From positions 1,013,162-1,077,161 of the forward strand of contig NZ_QYAB01000001.1 of assembly GCF_016758175.1 (NCBI RefSeq): DNA of 64,000 bases, written 5' to 3'. The DNA comes from Leucobacter zeae. Lineage in GTDB: Bacteria > Actinomycetota > Actinomycetes > Actinomycetales > Microbacteriaceae. A program made the position numbers and the translations under genes. Numbering within the stretch: position 1 is the first letter of the stretch; every line of letters begins with the position of its first letter. The notes under the pieces are model-generated. The model did not search any database. It saw only the letters and a list, made by a program, of their open reading frames with translations, and had not been told where the DNA came from. Positions 1 to 8,845 of this stretch are shown piece after piece.

Positions 1-161
1 CTGCAGGCTTCGGCGCGGGACAGCTCGGTGACACCGAAGCGCTCACTCAGGGGTACTCGGCGGCGTTCGTTGCGGCCGGGATCATTGCCCTCGCCGGTGC
101 GATCCTCGTCCCGATGTTCTTCCGCACCAAGCGACCTACTCGCGCACTGCCAGTCTCGTAA
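1..161 (+). CDS. MFS transporter, C-terminal fragment (5' end outside window)
   Basis: An open frame runs in from the left edge (third reading frame) to TAA at 159-161. Its 52 residues contain a hydrophobic helix (around FVAAGIIALAGAILVPMFF) followed by a basic cytoplasmic tail. A small-residue-rich last helix with a short polar tail is typical of the end of a major facilitator, probably a 12-14 helix drug or metabolite exporter. Only the last helix is visible, so the substrate cannot be inferred. The universal stress gene follows 45 bases downstream on the same strand and may be co-transcribed. Confidence 0.6.
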   Translation, partial: AGFGAGQLGDTEALTQGYSAAFVAAGIIALAGAILVPMFFRTKRPTRALPVS

Positions 162-206
162 CGCTGCATCGCGTCACATCCAACTACTGAACGAAAGAAG
201 AGCACC

Positions 207-704
207 ATGTCTGTACCGAGATTGCTGATCGCCTACGATGGCTCACCCAACGCGAAGTACGCCATCGAATCCGCCTCCTCTCTTTTCCCGGGCACGGAAG
301 CCGTCGTGTTCTACGCACGGCAGCCCATGGAAGGATTCGCCGCGCACCTCCAGGGTCATCCGGCACTGGAGAAGCTCGACGCACTCGACAGGGCCGCACT
401 CGACGCCTCCGAAAAGATCGCCGCCGAAGGGGCGGAACTGGCTCAGTCGAAGGGCCTCAAGGCCGAGTCGCTCGTATCCTCAACGGTTGCTACCGCCTCC
501 GAAGCGATCCTCGATGCCGCCGATCGGCTGAACGTCGAGCTCATCGTGATCGGCTCTCGAGGGCTACGCGGTCTCAAGGCCACTGTGCTTGGGAGCACCT
601 CAGCGAACGTGCTCCATCACGCCACGCTTCCGACTCTCGTAATTCCGTCGGATTCTGTGGCCCAGGCACGCTACGCACAACGGGCTGCAGCCCTTCCAAG
701 CTGA
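207..704 (+). CDS. Universal stress protein, UspA family
   Basis: The protein has 165 residues, the usual length of a single-domain UspA protein. It opens with the first beta strand and the adenine-binding aspartate (LLIAYDGS). Near the C-terminus it has the ATP-binding signature G-2x-G-9x-G-S (GSRG, nine residues, GS), followed by a final strand (PTLVIP). It is therefore probably an ATP-binding Usp, a cytoplasmic dimer that supports survival under stress or energy limitation. The ATG is preceded by a purine-rich GAAAGAAG stretch. It follows the end of an MFS transporter and is convergent with the CueP-like gene, with a strong hairpin between them. Confidence 0.9.
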   Translation: MSVPRLLIAYDGSPNAKYAIESASSLFPGTEAVVFYARQPMEGFAAHLQGHPALEKLDALDRAALDASEKIAAEGAELAQSKGLKAESLVSSTVATASEAILDAADRLNVELIVIGSRGLRGLKATVLGSTSANVLHHATLPTLVIPSDSVAQARYAQRAAALPS

Positions 705-758
705 GCTCGTCAGTGGTTGCCGGGCACGATACTCAACGGCAACCGATTCGATGCCACC

Positions 759-809
759 GCCTCGGTCGGCCTTCCCTGTCGCTCGCGGCATGGAATGGCC
801 GACCGAGGC
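759..809 (+). terminator. Terminator hairpin between convergent genes
   Basis: A perfect 13-bp inverted repeat (GCCTCGGTCGGCC at 759-771, complement at 797-809) is followed by ATCGTTTTAT, a short T tract on the plus strand. It fits a rho-independent terminator for the universal stress gene. A weaker 8-bp hairpin (715-722 with 737-744) precedes it. The CueP-like gene ends at 852 from the other side, so the stem may also stop opposing transcription. Confidence 0.7.
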
Positions 810-851
810 ATCGTTTTATGCGTGCGAAATAGCAGCATGGATGCTGTGCGA

Positions 852-1475
852 TCAGGTCAGTTGCACCGCGGTGATACAGGTCGGGTCGTCTTCGTTCATC
901 GTAGAGATGGTCGTGGTTCCCACCTGCCCTTCGTGTTCGACACTGAGAGTTGCTTTGATGTCGCGAGGCACCCAGATGCCGACGAACCCGTTGTCGTAGG
1001 TTTGCCGCACCTCGTCGAGGAACACGTCTCCGTCTTCGCCGGTGAGGGTAACCTGGACTTCGGTGTTGGCGAGTTCGCCGAGGCAGGTGGTCAGGCTGTG
1101 GAAGTAGCAGTCGTGGGTCTGTTCCCGGTAGGGGGCGACCGAGATGTACACCTCGTCTTCGGGCATCGGCAGACGTGTCTCGCGCTTCTGGTCGTCGGTG
1201 AGCACGAGCGCATCCGGCTGCACGGATGCGATCAGATCAGTGGGTCGGTCGGCGACGGGCATCGTGTCGAGCCGTTCGATGACCTGTGCGGCGTCCAGGC
1301 CGTCAAGGTCGTGGTCCGCCAGGAAGCCGGTGTCGACGGCCTGACTGTTGGTCGAGGGCGACGCGGGTTCGTGCGAGGGTGCAGTGGCGCATCCGGTGAG
1401 GACGAGGGCGGCGGCGAGCGTCGCGGCGGCGGCGACGATCAGTTTTCGCCGGTGAGGCGCGGCGGGGTGGGGCAT
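852..1475 (-). CDS. cueP: CueP-like periplasmic copper-binding lipoprotein
   Basis: This 207-residue lipoprotein has a type II signal: basic start, hydrophobic run and lipobox LTGC with Cys29. The mature part carries the CueP signature around YISVAPYREQTHDCYFHSL followed by TTC, with a Cys/His cluster like that of the Salmonella periplasmic copper chaperone that supplies copper to SodC. It is followed by a beta-rich domain. The ATG at 1475 was chosen because GAAGGA lies 7 bases upstream and the signal peptide starts directly after it. A longer upstream reading gives only low-complexity sequence. It lies 73 bases after the DUF305 lipoprotein on the same strand, in a metal-handling island. A role in binding or buffering copper outside the membrane is inferred from the family. 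Confidence 0.88.
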   Translation of the reverse strand: MPHPAAPHRRKLIVAAAATLAAALVLTGCATAPSHEPASPSTNSQAVDTGFLADHDLDGLDAAQVIERLDTMPVADRPTDLIASVQPDALVLTDDQKRETRLPMPEDEVYISVAPYREQTHDCYFHSLTTCLGELANTEVQVTLTGEDGDVFLDEVRQTYDNGFVGIWVPRDIKATLSVEHEGQVGTTTISTMNEDDPTCITAVQLT

Positions 1476-1501
1476 GGTGCGATCCTTCAAGAGTGTCGGA
1501 A

Positions 1502-1538
1502 GGGTCGGTGCCGGGCGCTCTCGCCGCGGCACCGACCC
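1502..1538 (-). terminator. Intergenic hairpin between DUF305 and CueP-like genes
   Basis: A perfect 11-bp inverted repeat (GGGTCGGTGCC at 1502-1512, complement at 1528-1538) has a 15-base loop. On the minus strand it lies just after the DUF305 stop and before the cueP ribosome site. It has no U tract, so it may be a leaky terminator or an mRNA-stabilising stem that sets the ratio of the two genes. Confidence 0.5.
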
Positions 1539-1548
1539 TGATGGTCGA

Positions 1549-2142
1549 TCAGAGGGTGGCCAGGAGGTCCTGCATCTGCTGGATCTCGGTGGTCTGCGCG
1601 TCGATGATGGTCTGCGCGAGCTCGATGGCGTCGGGGTTGCTGCCGTCATCGACCTGCGTCTGGGCCATCTCGACCGCTCCCTCGTGATGGACGATCATCT
1701 GCTCCAGGAACAGTCGCGAGGCCTCGGGGCCGTCGGCCGATTCGAGGGCGGCCATGTCGTCCTCAGTCATCATGCCGTCGCTGTGGTCCATCCCGTCCAT
1801 CTGCTGCTCCTCGGGGTCGACGCCCCAGTCGTCCAGCCACCCCTGGAGCTGTTCGATCTCGGGCACCTGGGCGGCCTTGATCGCTTCGGCCAGTTCGACC
1901 ACCTCGGGGTTGACATCCTGCTTGGCGAGGACGATGTCGCTCATCTCGATGGCCTGCTCGTGGTGCACGATCATCATCGAGGCGAACATCACGTCCGCGT
2001 CGTTGGCGTCGGCTGCCTGCTCGGACGAGCCGTGGTCCATGCCCGGCATCGAGTCCTCGTCTTCGCTTCCGGCCGAGCATCCGGCCAGGACCAGCGCGGC
2101 GGTGAGGGCGAGTGCGGCGGTCGCCGCGGTGCGAAACTTCAT
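1549..2142 (-). CDS. DUF305 family lipoprotein
   Basis: The protein has 197 residues with lipobox LAGC (Cys22) and an acidic Met/His-rich mature N-terminus (MPGMDHGSS). The DUF305 signature occurs twice (MMIVHHEQAIEM and QMIVHHEGAVEM). Between the two halves is another Met/His-rich linker (QQMDGMDHSDGMM). DUF305 proteins are four-helix, ferritin-like extracytoplasmic proteins often found in copper or silver resistance clusters. Met and His are the ligands expected for Cu(I)/Cu(II) binding. GGAG lies upstream of the ATG. Position between the CueP-like and DUF6153 genes, all on the minus strand, supports a periplasmic copper-handling operon. Confidence 0.88.
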   Translation of the reverse strand: MKFRTAATAALALTAALVLAGCSAGSEDEDSMPGMDHGSSEQAADANDADVMFASMMIVHHEQAIEMSDIVLAKQDVNPEVVELAEAIKAAQVPEIEQLQGWLDDWGVDPEEQQMDGMDHSDGMMTEDDMAALESADGPEASRLFLEQMIVHHEGAVEMAQTQVDDGSNPDAIELAQTIIDAQTTEIQQMQDLLATL

Positions 2143-2253
2143 GAGTGTTCTCCAATATCAACAGTCGCTTCAGTGGCGCGGCACCCGGGCGGGCACCGCG
2201 TGAATGAGAGAGGGGAACCGTCGGCGCTGGTGTGCGCCGGGTTCACCGCTCCA

Positions 2254-2709
2254 TCACGTGCGACTGATACAGAGAACGTGCAGCGACGGCGCCCGAGGCA
2301 ACAGCCGGTCGATGAAACGCGCCACGAGGGGCGGCCGGGGTGCGGTGTGCATCCATCCAGGCAGAAGCCGAGGCGGCACCAGGATGAGAAGGACGAGCAG
2401 TAATGCGAGCACGCATGCCATCGCCATGCCCAGATGGTCGCCACCCCCGCAGTCCGCACACGTACCACCGACATCACTGGCAGTGCCGCTGGACTCATGG
2501 GCGCCCGCCGTGGCGTGATGAGCGCCCACGGCGTCGCTGGCGGAGACCGAGATCGCCGCGGGCGCGTGGGCGGCCGCGGTGCCGTGCAGGTTCAGCGTGT
2601 GCATGGCCAGCAGGCCGAGGACAACCGCTGCCACCAGCAGCCCTCCGAGCACGACGCGCCGGAGGCCCTGAAGGCCCTTCCTGGATCGCGTTGCCGCCGT
2701 CACCGCCAT
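2254..2709 (-). CDS. DUF6153-like membrane protein with His/Cys-rich loop
   Basis: The 151-residue protein has a first helix near residues 20-40 and a second near 95-115. Between them is an extracytoplasmic loop rich in His, Cys and Asp (GAHHATAGAHES, then CADCGGGDH). After the second helix comes a basic proline-rich tail. Two-helix DUF6153-type proteins with such loops occur in actinobacterial copper clusters; function is unknown. The ATG at 2709 has CTCCGGAGT directly upstream; a longer start at 2766 is possible but adds only Pro/Gly-rich sequence. It is the first gene of the minus-strand set and diverges from the MFS exporter across the CsoR-type site. A metal-binding role is inferred from the loop and neighbours. 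Confidence 0.7.
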   Translation of the reverse strand: MAVTAATRSRKGLQGLRRVVLGGLLVAAVVLGLLAMHTLNLHGTAAAHAPAAISVSASDAVGAHHATAGAHESSGTASDVGGTCADCGGGDHLGMAMACVLALLLVLLILVPPRLLPGWMHTAPRPPLVARFIDRLLPRAPSLHVLCISRT

Positions 2710-2834
2710 ACTCCGGAGTTTACCGGGCCCGGGTGTGCATCCGCCGACGGCGGGAGTGATCGGCACGGCCGAGGCCGACTGGCTCCGTATCCCGCCGAGC
2801 AGCTCCGTGCTCCGCCATGCGCAGACTGACGGGA

Positions 2835-2851
2835 ATACCCCTAGGGGGTAT
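2835..2851. promoter_or_regulatory. CsoR-type copper operator in divergent promoter region
   Basis: ATACCCCTAGGGGGTAT is a near-perfect dyad of the TACCC-N-GGGTA class bound by CsoR/RcnR-type repressors; the Bacillus copZA operator is similar. It lies 185 bases ahead of the start of the minus-strand lipoprotein set's first gene region and 44 bases upstream of the MFS exporter start, so it could control both directions by Cu(I)-triggered derepression. No CsoR gene is present in the window, so the repressor would be encoded elsewhere. Confidence 0.75.
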
Positions 2852-2894
2852 ATGGTTGATGGTGGAGAGTTTCCACGAAGGTCAGGAGAACCCC

Positions 2895-4223
2895 ATGCGT
2901 TTGTTCGCGATCCGCGACTTCCGTCACTTGTTCAGCGCGCAGATCATCGCCCTGTTCGGGACGGGGTTGGCGACCGTCGCCCTCGGTCTGCTCGCTTACG
3001 AGCTCGCCGGCCCGAGCGCGGGGGCGGTGCTTGCGACGGCGCTGACGATCAAGATGGTCATGTACGTCTTGATCGCGCCGCTGGCTGCGGCCTATGCCGA
3101 CCGGCTCCCGAGGCGGATGTTCCTGACCCTGCTCGATGTGGTGCGCGCGGTCGTGGTGCTCGCTCTGCCGTTCGTCACGGAGATCTGGCAGATCTACGTT
3201 CTCATCGGGATGCTGCAGGCGGCTTCTGCGGCGTTCACGCCGACGTTCCAGGCGGTCATCCCCGATATCGTGGTCGAGGAGTCCGATTACACGCGGGCGC
3301 TGTCCGCGTCGCAGGTGGCCTACACGATGGAGAGCCTGCTCAGTCCGGTGCTCGCGGCGGTTGCTCTGACGTTCATGACGTTCAACTGGTTGTTCGTCGG
3401 CACCTCGGTGGGTTTCGTGCTCTCCGCCGTCCTGGTGCTCTCGACTCGCATCCCCAACGCGACGCCAAGTGGGCACGCGGGTGCGTGGAACCGGGTCACC
3501 TCAGGCGTGAAGGTCTTCTTCTCTACTCCTCGTCTGCGCGGCGTCATGGCACTGAATCTGGTGGTTGCCGCAGCCGGATCGATCGTGGTGGTCAATACGG
3601 TCAACTACGTCCGGGATCAACTGGGCGGCACGCAGGCCGACGTGGCATGGATGCTCGCAGCCTCCGGCGGTGGCACACTGCTGGTCGCTCTGTTCCTGCC
3701 ACGCGTACTCGATCGGATCGCCGAGCGGGTCGTGATGATGACCGGTGCCGTGGTCCTGCTTGCCGGCGTGCTGGCAGCCGTCGCGATGACCGCCAGCCAG
3801 GCGGCCTCCTGGATGATCACGGCGCCGATCTGGGTGGTCATCGGCGGCGGGATGGCCTTGATCGTCACGCCCACCGGACGTGTCATTCGAGGTTCGGTCG
3901 CGAAGCGCGAGCTCCCGGCGGCTTTCGCGGCACAGTTCTCGCTGTCTCACTTGGCCTGGCTGGTGACCTACCCGATCGCGGGATGGGTCGGCACAGCGTC
4001 CGGATTCACGCTCGCCTGGTCGATCCTCGCAGCGCTCGCCGTCGCTGGGGCCATCGCGGCGCCGATCCTGTGGCACCGCGAGAAGAAGACCGAGGCCATT
4101 GATGTTGCTAGCGACGCGGAACGGGAGACTGGTGACCACGTGCCTCGTGAGCTAGGTGAGGAGACAGAAGCCGTCGAGGGCACGCTTGCGGCCTCCCAGT
4201 GCGCCTGCGTGCGCCTGGCATGA
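2895..4223 (+). CDS. MFS transporter, probable metal or drug exporter
   Basis: The 442-residue protein has about 12 hydrophobic segments and the MFS loop 2-3 motif after helix 2 (AAAYADRLPRR), then a central loop around residue 200. ATG at 2895 is preceded by AGGAG at 2884-2888. The reading frame extends further upstream, but that stretch covers the CsoR-type operator. The C-terminal 35 residues are acidic and polar. Adjacent copper lipoproteins and the operator suggest Cu-regulated export, although MFS fold alone does not identify the substrate. This kind of enterobactin-exporter-like MFS is often found in actinobacterial copper islands. Confidence 0.85.
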   Translation: MRLFAIRDFRHLFSAQIIALFGTGLATVALGLLAYELAGPSAGAVLATALTIKMVMYVLIAPLAAAYADRLPRRMFLTLLDVVRAVVVLALPFVTEIWQIYVLIGMLQAASAAFTPTFQAVIPDIVVEESDYTRALSASQVAYTMESLLSPVLAAVALTFMTFNWLFVGTSVGFVLSAVLVLSTRIPNATPSGHAGAWNRVTSGVKVFFSTPRLRGVMALNLVVAAAGSIVVVNTVNYVRDQLGGTQADVAWMLAASGGGTLLVALFLPRVLDRIAERVVMMTGAVVLLAGVLAAVAMTASQAASWMITAPIWVVIGGGMALIVTPTGRVIRGSVAKRELPAAFAAQFSLSHLAWLVTYPIAGWVGTASGFTLAWSILAALAVAGAIAAPILWHREKKTEAIDVASDAERETGDHVPRELGEETEAVEGTLAASQCACVRLA

Positions 4224-4601
4224 ACACAAAGATGGGGCGGGTGCTTTGTTCCGTACGTCGCATGGTGAGCGCACCCCAAAACCGCGCTCAGAATCGTTCG
4301 GCAGTCGCGGTGGCGGATAGCGGGGTAGGTGCTGCACAGAGAATTGTCGTGTGGCGTGTGCGGCACGGAGACCGTTACCGAACACGATGACTTCGGTAAT
4401 CTCGCGGACGAAGACGACAGCGGCGCGCCCAGTATGCCGGTGATCTCAAACGGGAGCAGCGCGAGAATGATCGCGAACGAGAGGACGATGGGCAGGACTT
4501 TCAGATGATGGAGGTGCTGGACACGCCGCGTGGTTGAGCATGCGCGCACCTTCCGGATGAGGCGGCCGTTCCGCTGGCCCCGCTTCGGGAAGGAGCCGGT
4601 G
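4224..4601. other. Intergenic region with possible gene remnant
   Basis: No convincing gene lies between the MFS exporter and the next gene. On the minus strand near 4435-4510 a short hydrophobic stretch (VLPIVLSFAIILALLPFEIT) is readable but has no credible start, flanking domain or ribosome site. It may be the remains of a membrane protein gene. Confidence 0.4.
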
Positions 4602-5087
4602 ATGTCCACATCAACTGAGCTTGCTGACATTGCGCGCGCGATTGCTGAACAGGCTGAGAGGCTTGATGGTGGACGGAGCGTCCTGCGTGAGCATCCCGAG
4701 CTGGTCGTCGACGTGCTGGATCCTCTCATTCGCATGCTGGACTCTGTGGCTCGGGTGGTCGATGCGGCCAGTACTGCGTTCCAGGAGCACGGCTCGACGG
4801 CTGTCACGATGGGTGGGAATCAGGCTCGTGGCTCTGCCCAGGCTCTGCGTGCCGGCGGGCTGCTCAGCGCCGCGTCAGCCCAGGTGCAGAGCCTGCGGAA
4901 CACGCTGATGGACGCGGGGACTGAGTCGTCCCTGTTGGCGTGGCCCGAGCATGATCCGCTCGCCGCCGAAGAGCTCAGCAACTACCGGCGGTTCCTTGAG
5001 CAGCGTGAACGCCAGCTCGACCCGGATGCCGTGTCGCAGCCGACAGCCACCGATCCGCGATCGCACGGCCCGATCGACCGCTCCTAG
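4602..5087 (+). CDS. Hypothetical protein upstream of the relaxase
   Basis: I do not recognise this 161-residue soluble protein. It is mostly helical, acidic at the start, and has an Ala/Gln-rich middle (residues about 75-110). There is no signal peptide or membrane segment. ATG at 4602 was chosen because AGGAG lies at 4591-4595; the upstream in-frame extension is Arg-rich and looks non-coding. It ends 30 bases before the MobF relaxase on the same strand. That position is typical for a relaxosome accessory or mobilisation protein, but this is inference from context only. Confidence 0.65.
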   Translation: MSTSTELADIARAIAEQAERLDGGRSVLREHPELVVDVLDPLIRMLDSVARVVDAASTAFQEHGSTAVTMGGNQARGSAQALRAGGLLSAASAQVQSLRNTLMDAGTESSLLAWPEHDPLAAEELSNYRRFLEQRERQLDPDAVSQPTATDPRSHGPIDRS

Positions 5088-5117
5088 CTTCCCAGCCAAC
5101 CTGCTGGGCGGGTGCTC

Positions 5118-8100
5118 ATGACATTGTCAATCAGGGTGATGACGGCCGGTGACGGGTACCGGTACCTGCTGAACTCTGTCGTGATCGGTGACGGTGACCG
5201 TGACGCTGCTTCGGCGTTGACGAGGTACTACCTCGAAGCAGGCACCCCGCCGGGTTCCTGGCTCGGGGCTGGCCTTCCCGGTCTCACCGGGAACATCACC
5301 TCGGGAACTGTGGTGAGCGAGGAGCAGCTGCGACGGCTCATGGGGTACGGGCAGGATCCCAACACGGGTGAGCAGCTGGGGCGCCCGTACCGGAAGTTCG
5401 CCACCGCCACCGAACGCGCAGAACGCCGTATCGCGCTGCTCCCTAACTCGTTGGCGCCGGGTGAGCGGGCGGTGCAGCGGGCACTGATCGAGGCGGAGGA
5501 GGCGCAGAAGCCGACGAACGCCCCGGTGGCGGGGTTCGATCTGACGTTCTCGGTGCCGAAGTCGGTCTCGACGCTGTGGGCCGTCGCCGACGGTGGCACG
5601 CAGGCACTGATCGCGCAGGCCCATCACGCGGCGATCGAGGACGTGATCGCGGTGCTCGAGCGGGATGTCGCGATGACGCGGGTCGGTGCGAAAGGGCCGC
5701 GCGGCGCGGTCGCGCAGGTCGAGGTTCGGGGTGTGATCGCGACCGCCTACGATCACTACGATTCGCGAGCGTCCGACCCGCAGCTCCACACCCACGTCGT
5801 CGTCGCGAACCGTGTCCAGGCCGTCCAGGATGGGAAGTGGCGCACCCTCGATTCCCGTGCCCTGCATGCCGCGGTGACCGGGCTCTCGGAGCACTACAAC
5901 GCTGTCCTCTCCGACCACCTCACCCAGACCCTCGGCGTCGGCTGGGAGGCCCGCGACCGCGGCACGGGCCGGTCGACCGCGTGGGAGATCGCCGGAGTAC
6001 CGCAGGAACTCATGGACGAGTTCTCCTCCCGCACCCGCGATATCGAGCGGGTCAAGGATCGCCTCGTCGCCGAATACGTGGACAAGCACGGCCGGCAGCC
6101 GTCGGGGAAGCTGCTGTGGCAGTTCCGGCAGCAGGCCACCCTCGAGACCCGACCCCCGAAACAGCACCACTCGCTGAGCGACCTCACCACCGGCTGGCGG
6201 GAACGCGCCACCCGCATGCTCGGTGAAGACGCCCCGGCCTGGGCGACCGCACTCCTCGCTGAGGCTGCCGGGGAGCCGTTGCTACGGGCCGACGACCTCC
6301 CGCTCGACGTACTCGATCAGGTCGCCCAGGTCGTGGTGGAGCAGGTGGGCGATCGGTCGGCGACCTGGAAGCGGTGGAACCTGCACGCAGAAGCAGTACG
6401 GCAGACGATGGGGCTCCGCTTCGCCCACACCACCGACCGCGACCAGATCCTCCGCCGGATCGTCGACGCCGCCGAGCACGCCTCGCTCCGCCTCACCCCA
6501 CCCGAGCTCGCCTCAAGCCCGCCCGTGTTCCGTCGCCTGGATGGGACGAGCGTGTTTCGTCCGAAGGGCGGGATCGTGTTCTCCTCGGAGCAGGTGCTCG
6601 CCGCCGAAGACCGCCTCCTCACCGCCTCCCACGCGAGAACGGCGCCAACCGTGCCGCTGGCATGGGTAGAGCACGCGGCGCGGGAGCGGAACCGGGACGG
6701 GCACACCCTGTCTTCGGATCAGGAGCAGGCGATCGCGAAGATCGGGGTCTCCGGCCGCGCCCTCGACGTGCTCGTCGGCCCCGCAGGTACGGGGAAGACG
6801 ACCACGATGCGTGCGCTCCGGCGCGCATGGGAGCGCCGGTACGGGGCAGGATCGGTGATCGGTCTCGCACCGTCGGCCGCTGCCGCGGACGTCCTCGCCG
6901 AGGACTTGGAGATCGGTACGGAGAACACGGCGAAGTGGTTGCACGAGCACCGCCGCGGCACCTGGAACCTCACTCGCGGGCAGCTCGTGATCATCGACGA
7001 GGCGTCGCTCGCGGGCACGTTCGCGCTCGACGCGATCACCACCCACGCCCAGAGCGTCGGGGCGAAAGTGCTGCTCGTAGGAGATTGGGCGCAACTGGCC
7101 GCGGTGGACGCGGGCGGGGCGTTTGGGATGCTCGTCCGCGACCGCGGCGACGCCCCCGAGCTGGTGGATGTGCGCCGCTTCCGCAACGACTGGGAGAAGC
7201 ACGCCTCCCTGCAGCTGCGGGTCGGAGATACCGACGTCATCGACACCTACCTCGGGCACGGCCGGGTGGTGCCGGGTGGGTATGACGAGATCCTCGAAGC
7301 CGCCTACCAAGCCTGGCGGGCCGATCAAGAGGCCGGGAAGACGACGGTGCTGATCGCTGAAACCCTCGACACGGTCTCCGAGCTCAACACCCGCGCCCGC
7401 ACCGACCGCATCCTCGCCGGCCATGTCGCGCTCGACGGGGTGCGCCTCCACGACGGGAACGAAGCCTCCCGCGGCGACCTGATCATCACGCGCCGGAACG
7501 ATCGCCGTCTCACCTTGGGGCGGGGGTGGGTGAAGAACAGCGATCGGTGGGAAGTCGCCCGCGCGAACGAGGACGGATCCTTGACGGTGCGGAGGGCGAA
7601 GTCTCGGTGGCGCACCACGATCACGCTGCCCGCCGCCTACGTCGCCGAGCACGTCGAGCTCGGGTATGCCGTCACCGCGCACCGCGCCCAGGGCTCCACA
7701 GTCGACACCGCGCACGCGATCGTCCACTCCCCGGAAGTGACCCGCGAATCGCTGTACGTCGCAATGACGAGGGGCCGCGAATCCAACCAGGTGTATGTCG
7801 CGACCGATCAGCACCATCTCGAAGAGCACCAGCACCGCCAGGATCTGCAGCACACCGCCCGCAGCATCCTCTACGGAATCCTCCAGCACCCCGGCGCCGA
7901 GCTCTCCGCCCACGACACCATCACCGTCGAACAAGACATGTGGGGGTCGCTCGAGCAGCTCGCCGCCGAATATGACACCATCGCCCAGGCCGCCGGACAG
8001 GAACGGTGGATCCGGCTCCTCGAAACCGGCGGCCTCACCCCGGAGACGATCGATGAGCTCGTGGAGACGGACGCGTTTGGGATCCTCACGACCGAGTTGC

Positions 8101-8636
8101 GCAGGCTCGAAGCCGACGGCCATCACATCGATGACCTCCTGCCGCGCATCATCCACGCCGGTGGCCTGGACGATGTGCAGGATCTCGGATCGCTGCTGCG
8201 CTACCGACTCCACCGCATCACCACCACCTACCCGCCCTCGGCCCGCCGAGCGGCAGGACGCATCGCCGGCCTCGTCCCCCGCGCCACCGGGATCACCGAC
8301 CCCGACATGCGGCAGGCGCTTCAGGAACGCGAGCAGCTCATGGAGGAGCGCCTCGACGCCCTCGTCCAGCAGCACCTCACCCAGCCACCCTCCTGGGCTG
8401 CAGAGCTGGACGGGCTCACGCCGGAGGCCCGGGCGGTCGTGGTGCGCGCGGTGGCCGCGTACCGGGATCGATGGGGCATCACCGCGTCGAGCCCGCTCGG
8501 AACGATCCCGCTCGACGACGCGCAACGCATCGACTACGAACGCGTCCAAGCTCGACTCTCTGCGATGACCTCACAGGACGATGAGCCCGCCGCGACGATG
8601 CGTCCGGCGAGCCCGAGTTCACAGCGCCGGCTCTGA
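5118..8636 (+). CDS. MobF-family relaxase with RecD-like helicase (TrwC/TraA type)
   Basis: The 1172-residue conjugation protein nicks and covalently holds oriT, then unwinds the plasmid or element strand. The N-terminal TrwC domain (about residues 1-330) has catalytic tyrosine candidates near the start (GYRYLL) and the metal-binding histidine motif DPQLHTH with first His near residue 224. The helicase part has Walker A GPAGTGKT near 553, Walker B IIDEAS and the late SF1 motif VTAHRAQGST near 850. ATG at 5118 sits after GGGCGGG; GTG at 5112 is an alternative. This is full length for actinobacterial MobF relaxases. It shows that the surrounding DNA is, or derives from, a transmissible element. 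Confidence 0.93.
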   Translation: MTLSIRVMTAGDGYRYLLNSVVIGDGDRDAASALTRYYLEAGTPPGSWLGAGLPGLTGNITSGTVVSEEQLRRLMGYGQDPNTGEQLGRPYRKFATATERAERRIALLPNSLAPGERAVQRALIEAEEAQKPTNAPVAGFDLTFSVPKSVSTLWAVADGGTQALIAQAHHAAIEDVIAVLERDVAMTRVGAKGPRGAVAQVEVRGVIATAYDHYDSRASDPQLHTHVVVANRVQAVQDGKWRTLDSRALHAAVTGLSEHYNAVLSDHLTQTLGVGWEARDRGTGRSTAWEIAGVPQELMDEFSSRTRDIERVKDRLVAEYVDKHGRQPSGKLLWQFRQQATLETRPPKQHHSLSDLTTGWRERATRMLGEDAPAWATALLAEAAGEPLLRADDLPLDVLDQVAQVVVEQVGDRSATWKRWNLHAEAVRQTMGLRFAHTTDRDQILRRIVDAAEHASLRLTPPELASSPPVFRRLDGTSVFRPKGGIVFSSEQVLAAEDRLLTASHARTAPTVPLAWVEHAARERNRDGHTLSSDQEQAIAKIGVSGRALDVLVGPAGTGKTTTMRALRRAWERRYGAGSVIGLAPSAAAADVLAEDLEIGTENTAKWLHEHRRGTWNLTRGQLVIIDEASLAGTFALDAITTHAQSVGAKVLLVGDWAQLAAVDAGGAFGMLVRDRGDAPELVDVRRFRNDWEKHASLQLRVGDTDVIDTYLGHGRVVPGGYDEILEAAYQAWRADQEAGKTTVLIAETLDTVSELNTRARTDRILAGHVALDGVRLHDGNEASRGDLIITRRNDRRLTLGRGWVKNSDRWEVARANEDGSLTVRRAKSRWRTTITLPAAYVAEHVELGYAVTAHRAQGSTVDTAHAIVHSPEVTRESLYVAMTRGRESNQVYVATDQHHLEEHQHRQDLQHTARSILYGILQHPGAELSAHDTITVEQDMWGSLEQLAAEYDTIAQAAGQERWIRLLETGGLTPETIDELVETDAFGILTTELRRLEADGHHIDDLLPRIIHAGGLDDVQDLGSLLRYRLHRITTTYPPSARRAAGRIAGLVPRATGITDPDMRQALQEREQLMEERLDALVQQHLTQPPSWAAELDGLTPEARAVVVRAVAAYRDRWGITASSPLGTIPLDDAQRIDYERVQARLSAMTSQDDEPAATMRPASPSSQRRL

Positions 8637-8647
8637 ACGACTTCGTC

Positions 8648-8800
8648 TTACATGAGCCGGTCGACGGCGAGCCATGCGATGGCAGCAGGAGGGGCGAATG
8701 CGACCAGCATGATGACGGAGAGACGTAGCGTGCGCGGCCAACTGTCGAGCGCCGAGCGCACCGTCTTCCACCCGGCGTCGCTGAACCTGGGCCTGATCAT
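8648..8800 (-). CDS. Small single-helix membrane protein
   Basis: This 50-residue peptide has an amphipathic basic N-terminus (GWKTVRSALDSWPRTLRL) and one membrane helix near residues 28-47 (VIMLVAFAPPAAIAWLAV). The start at 8800 is supported by an excellent ribosome site, GGAGGTGG, ending 6 bases upstream. It lies 45 bases after the winged-helix gene on the same strand and is convergent with the relaxase. Function is unknown; such small membrane proteins are common next to replication genes on actinobacterial mobile elements. Confidence 0.6.
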   Translation of the reverse strand: MIRPRFSDAGWKTVRSALDSWPRTLRLSVIMLVAFAPPAAIAWLAVDRLM

Positions 8801-8845
8801 CCGTACCACCTCCTTCTGGTTTCGCATGTGCATTGCCGCCTTCTC

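Noticed and set aside
4435-4510. Hydrophobic minus-strand stretch in the gap before the relaxase operon
   Set aside because: No start, ribosome site or flanking conserved domain.
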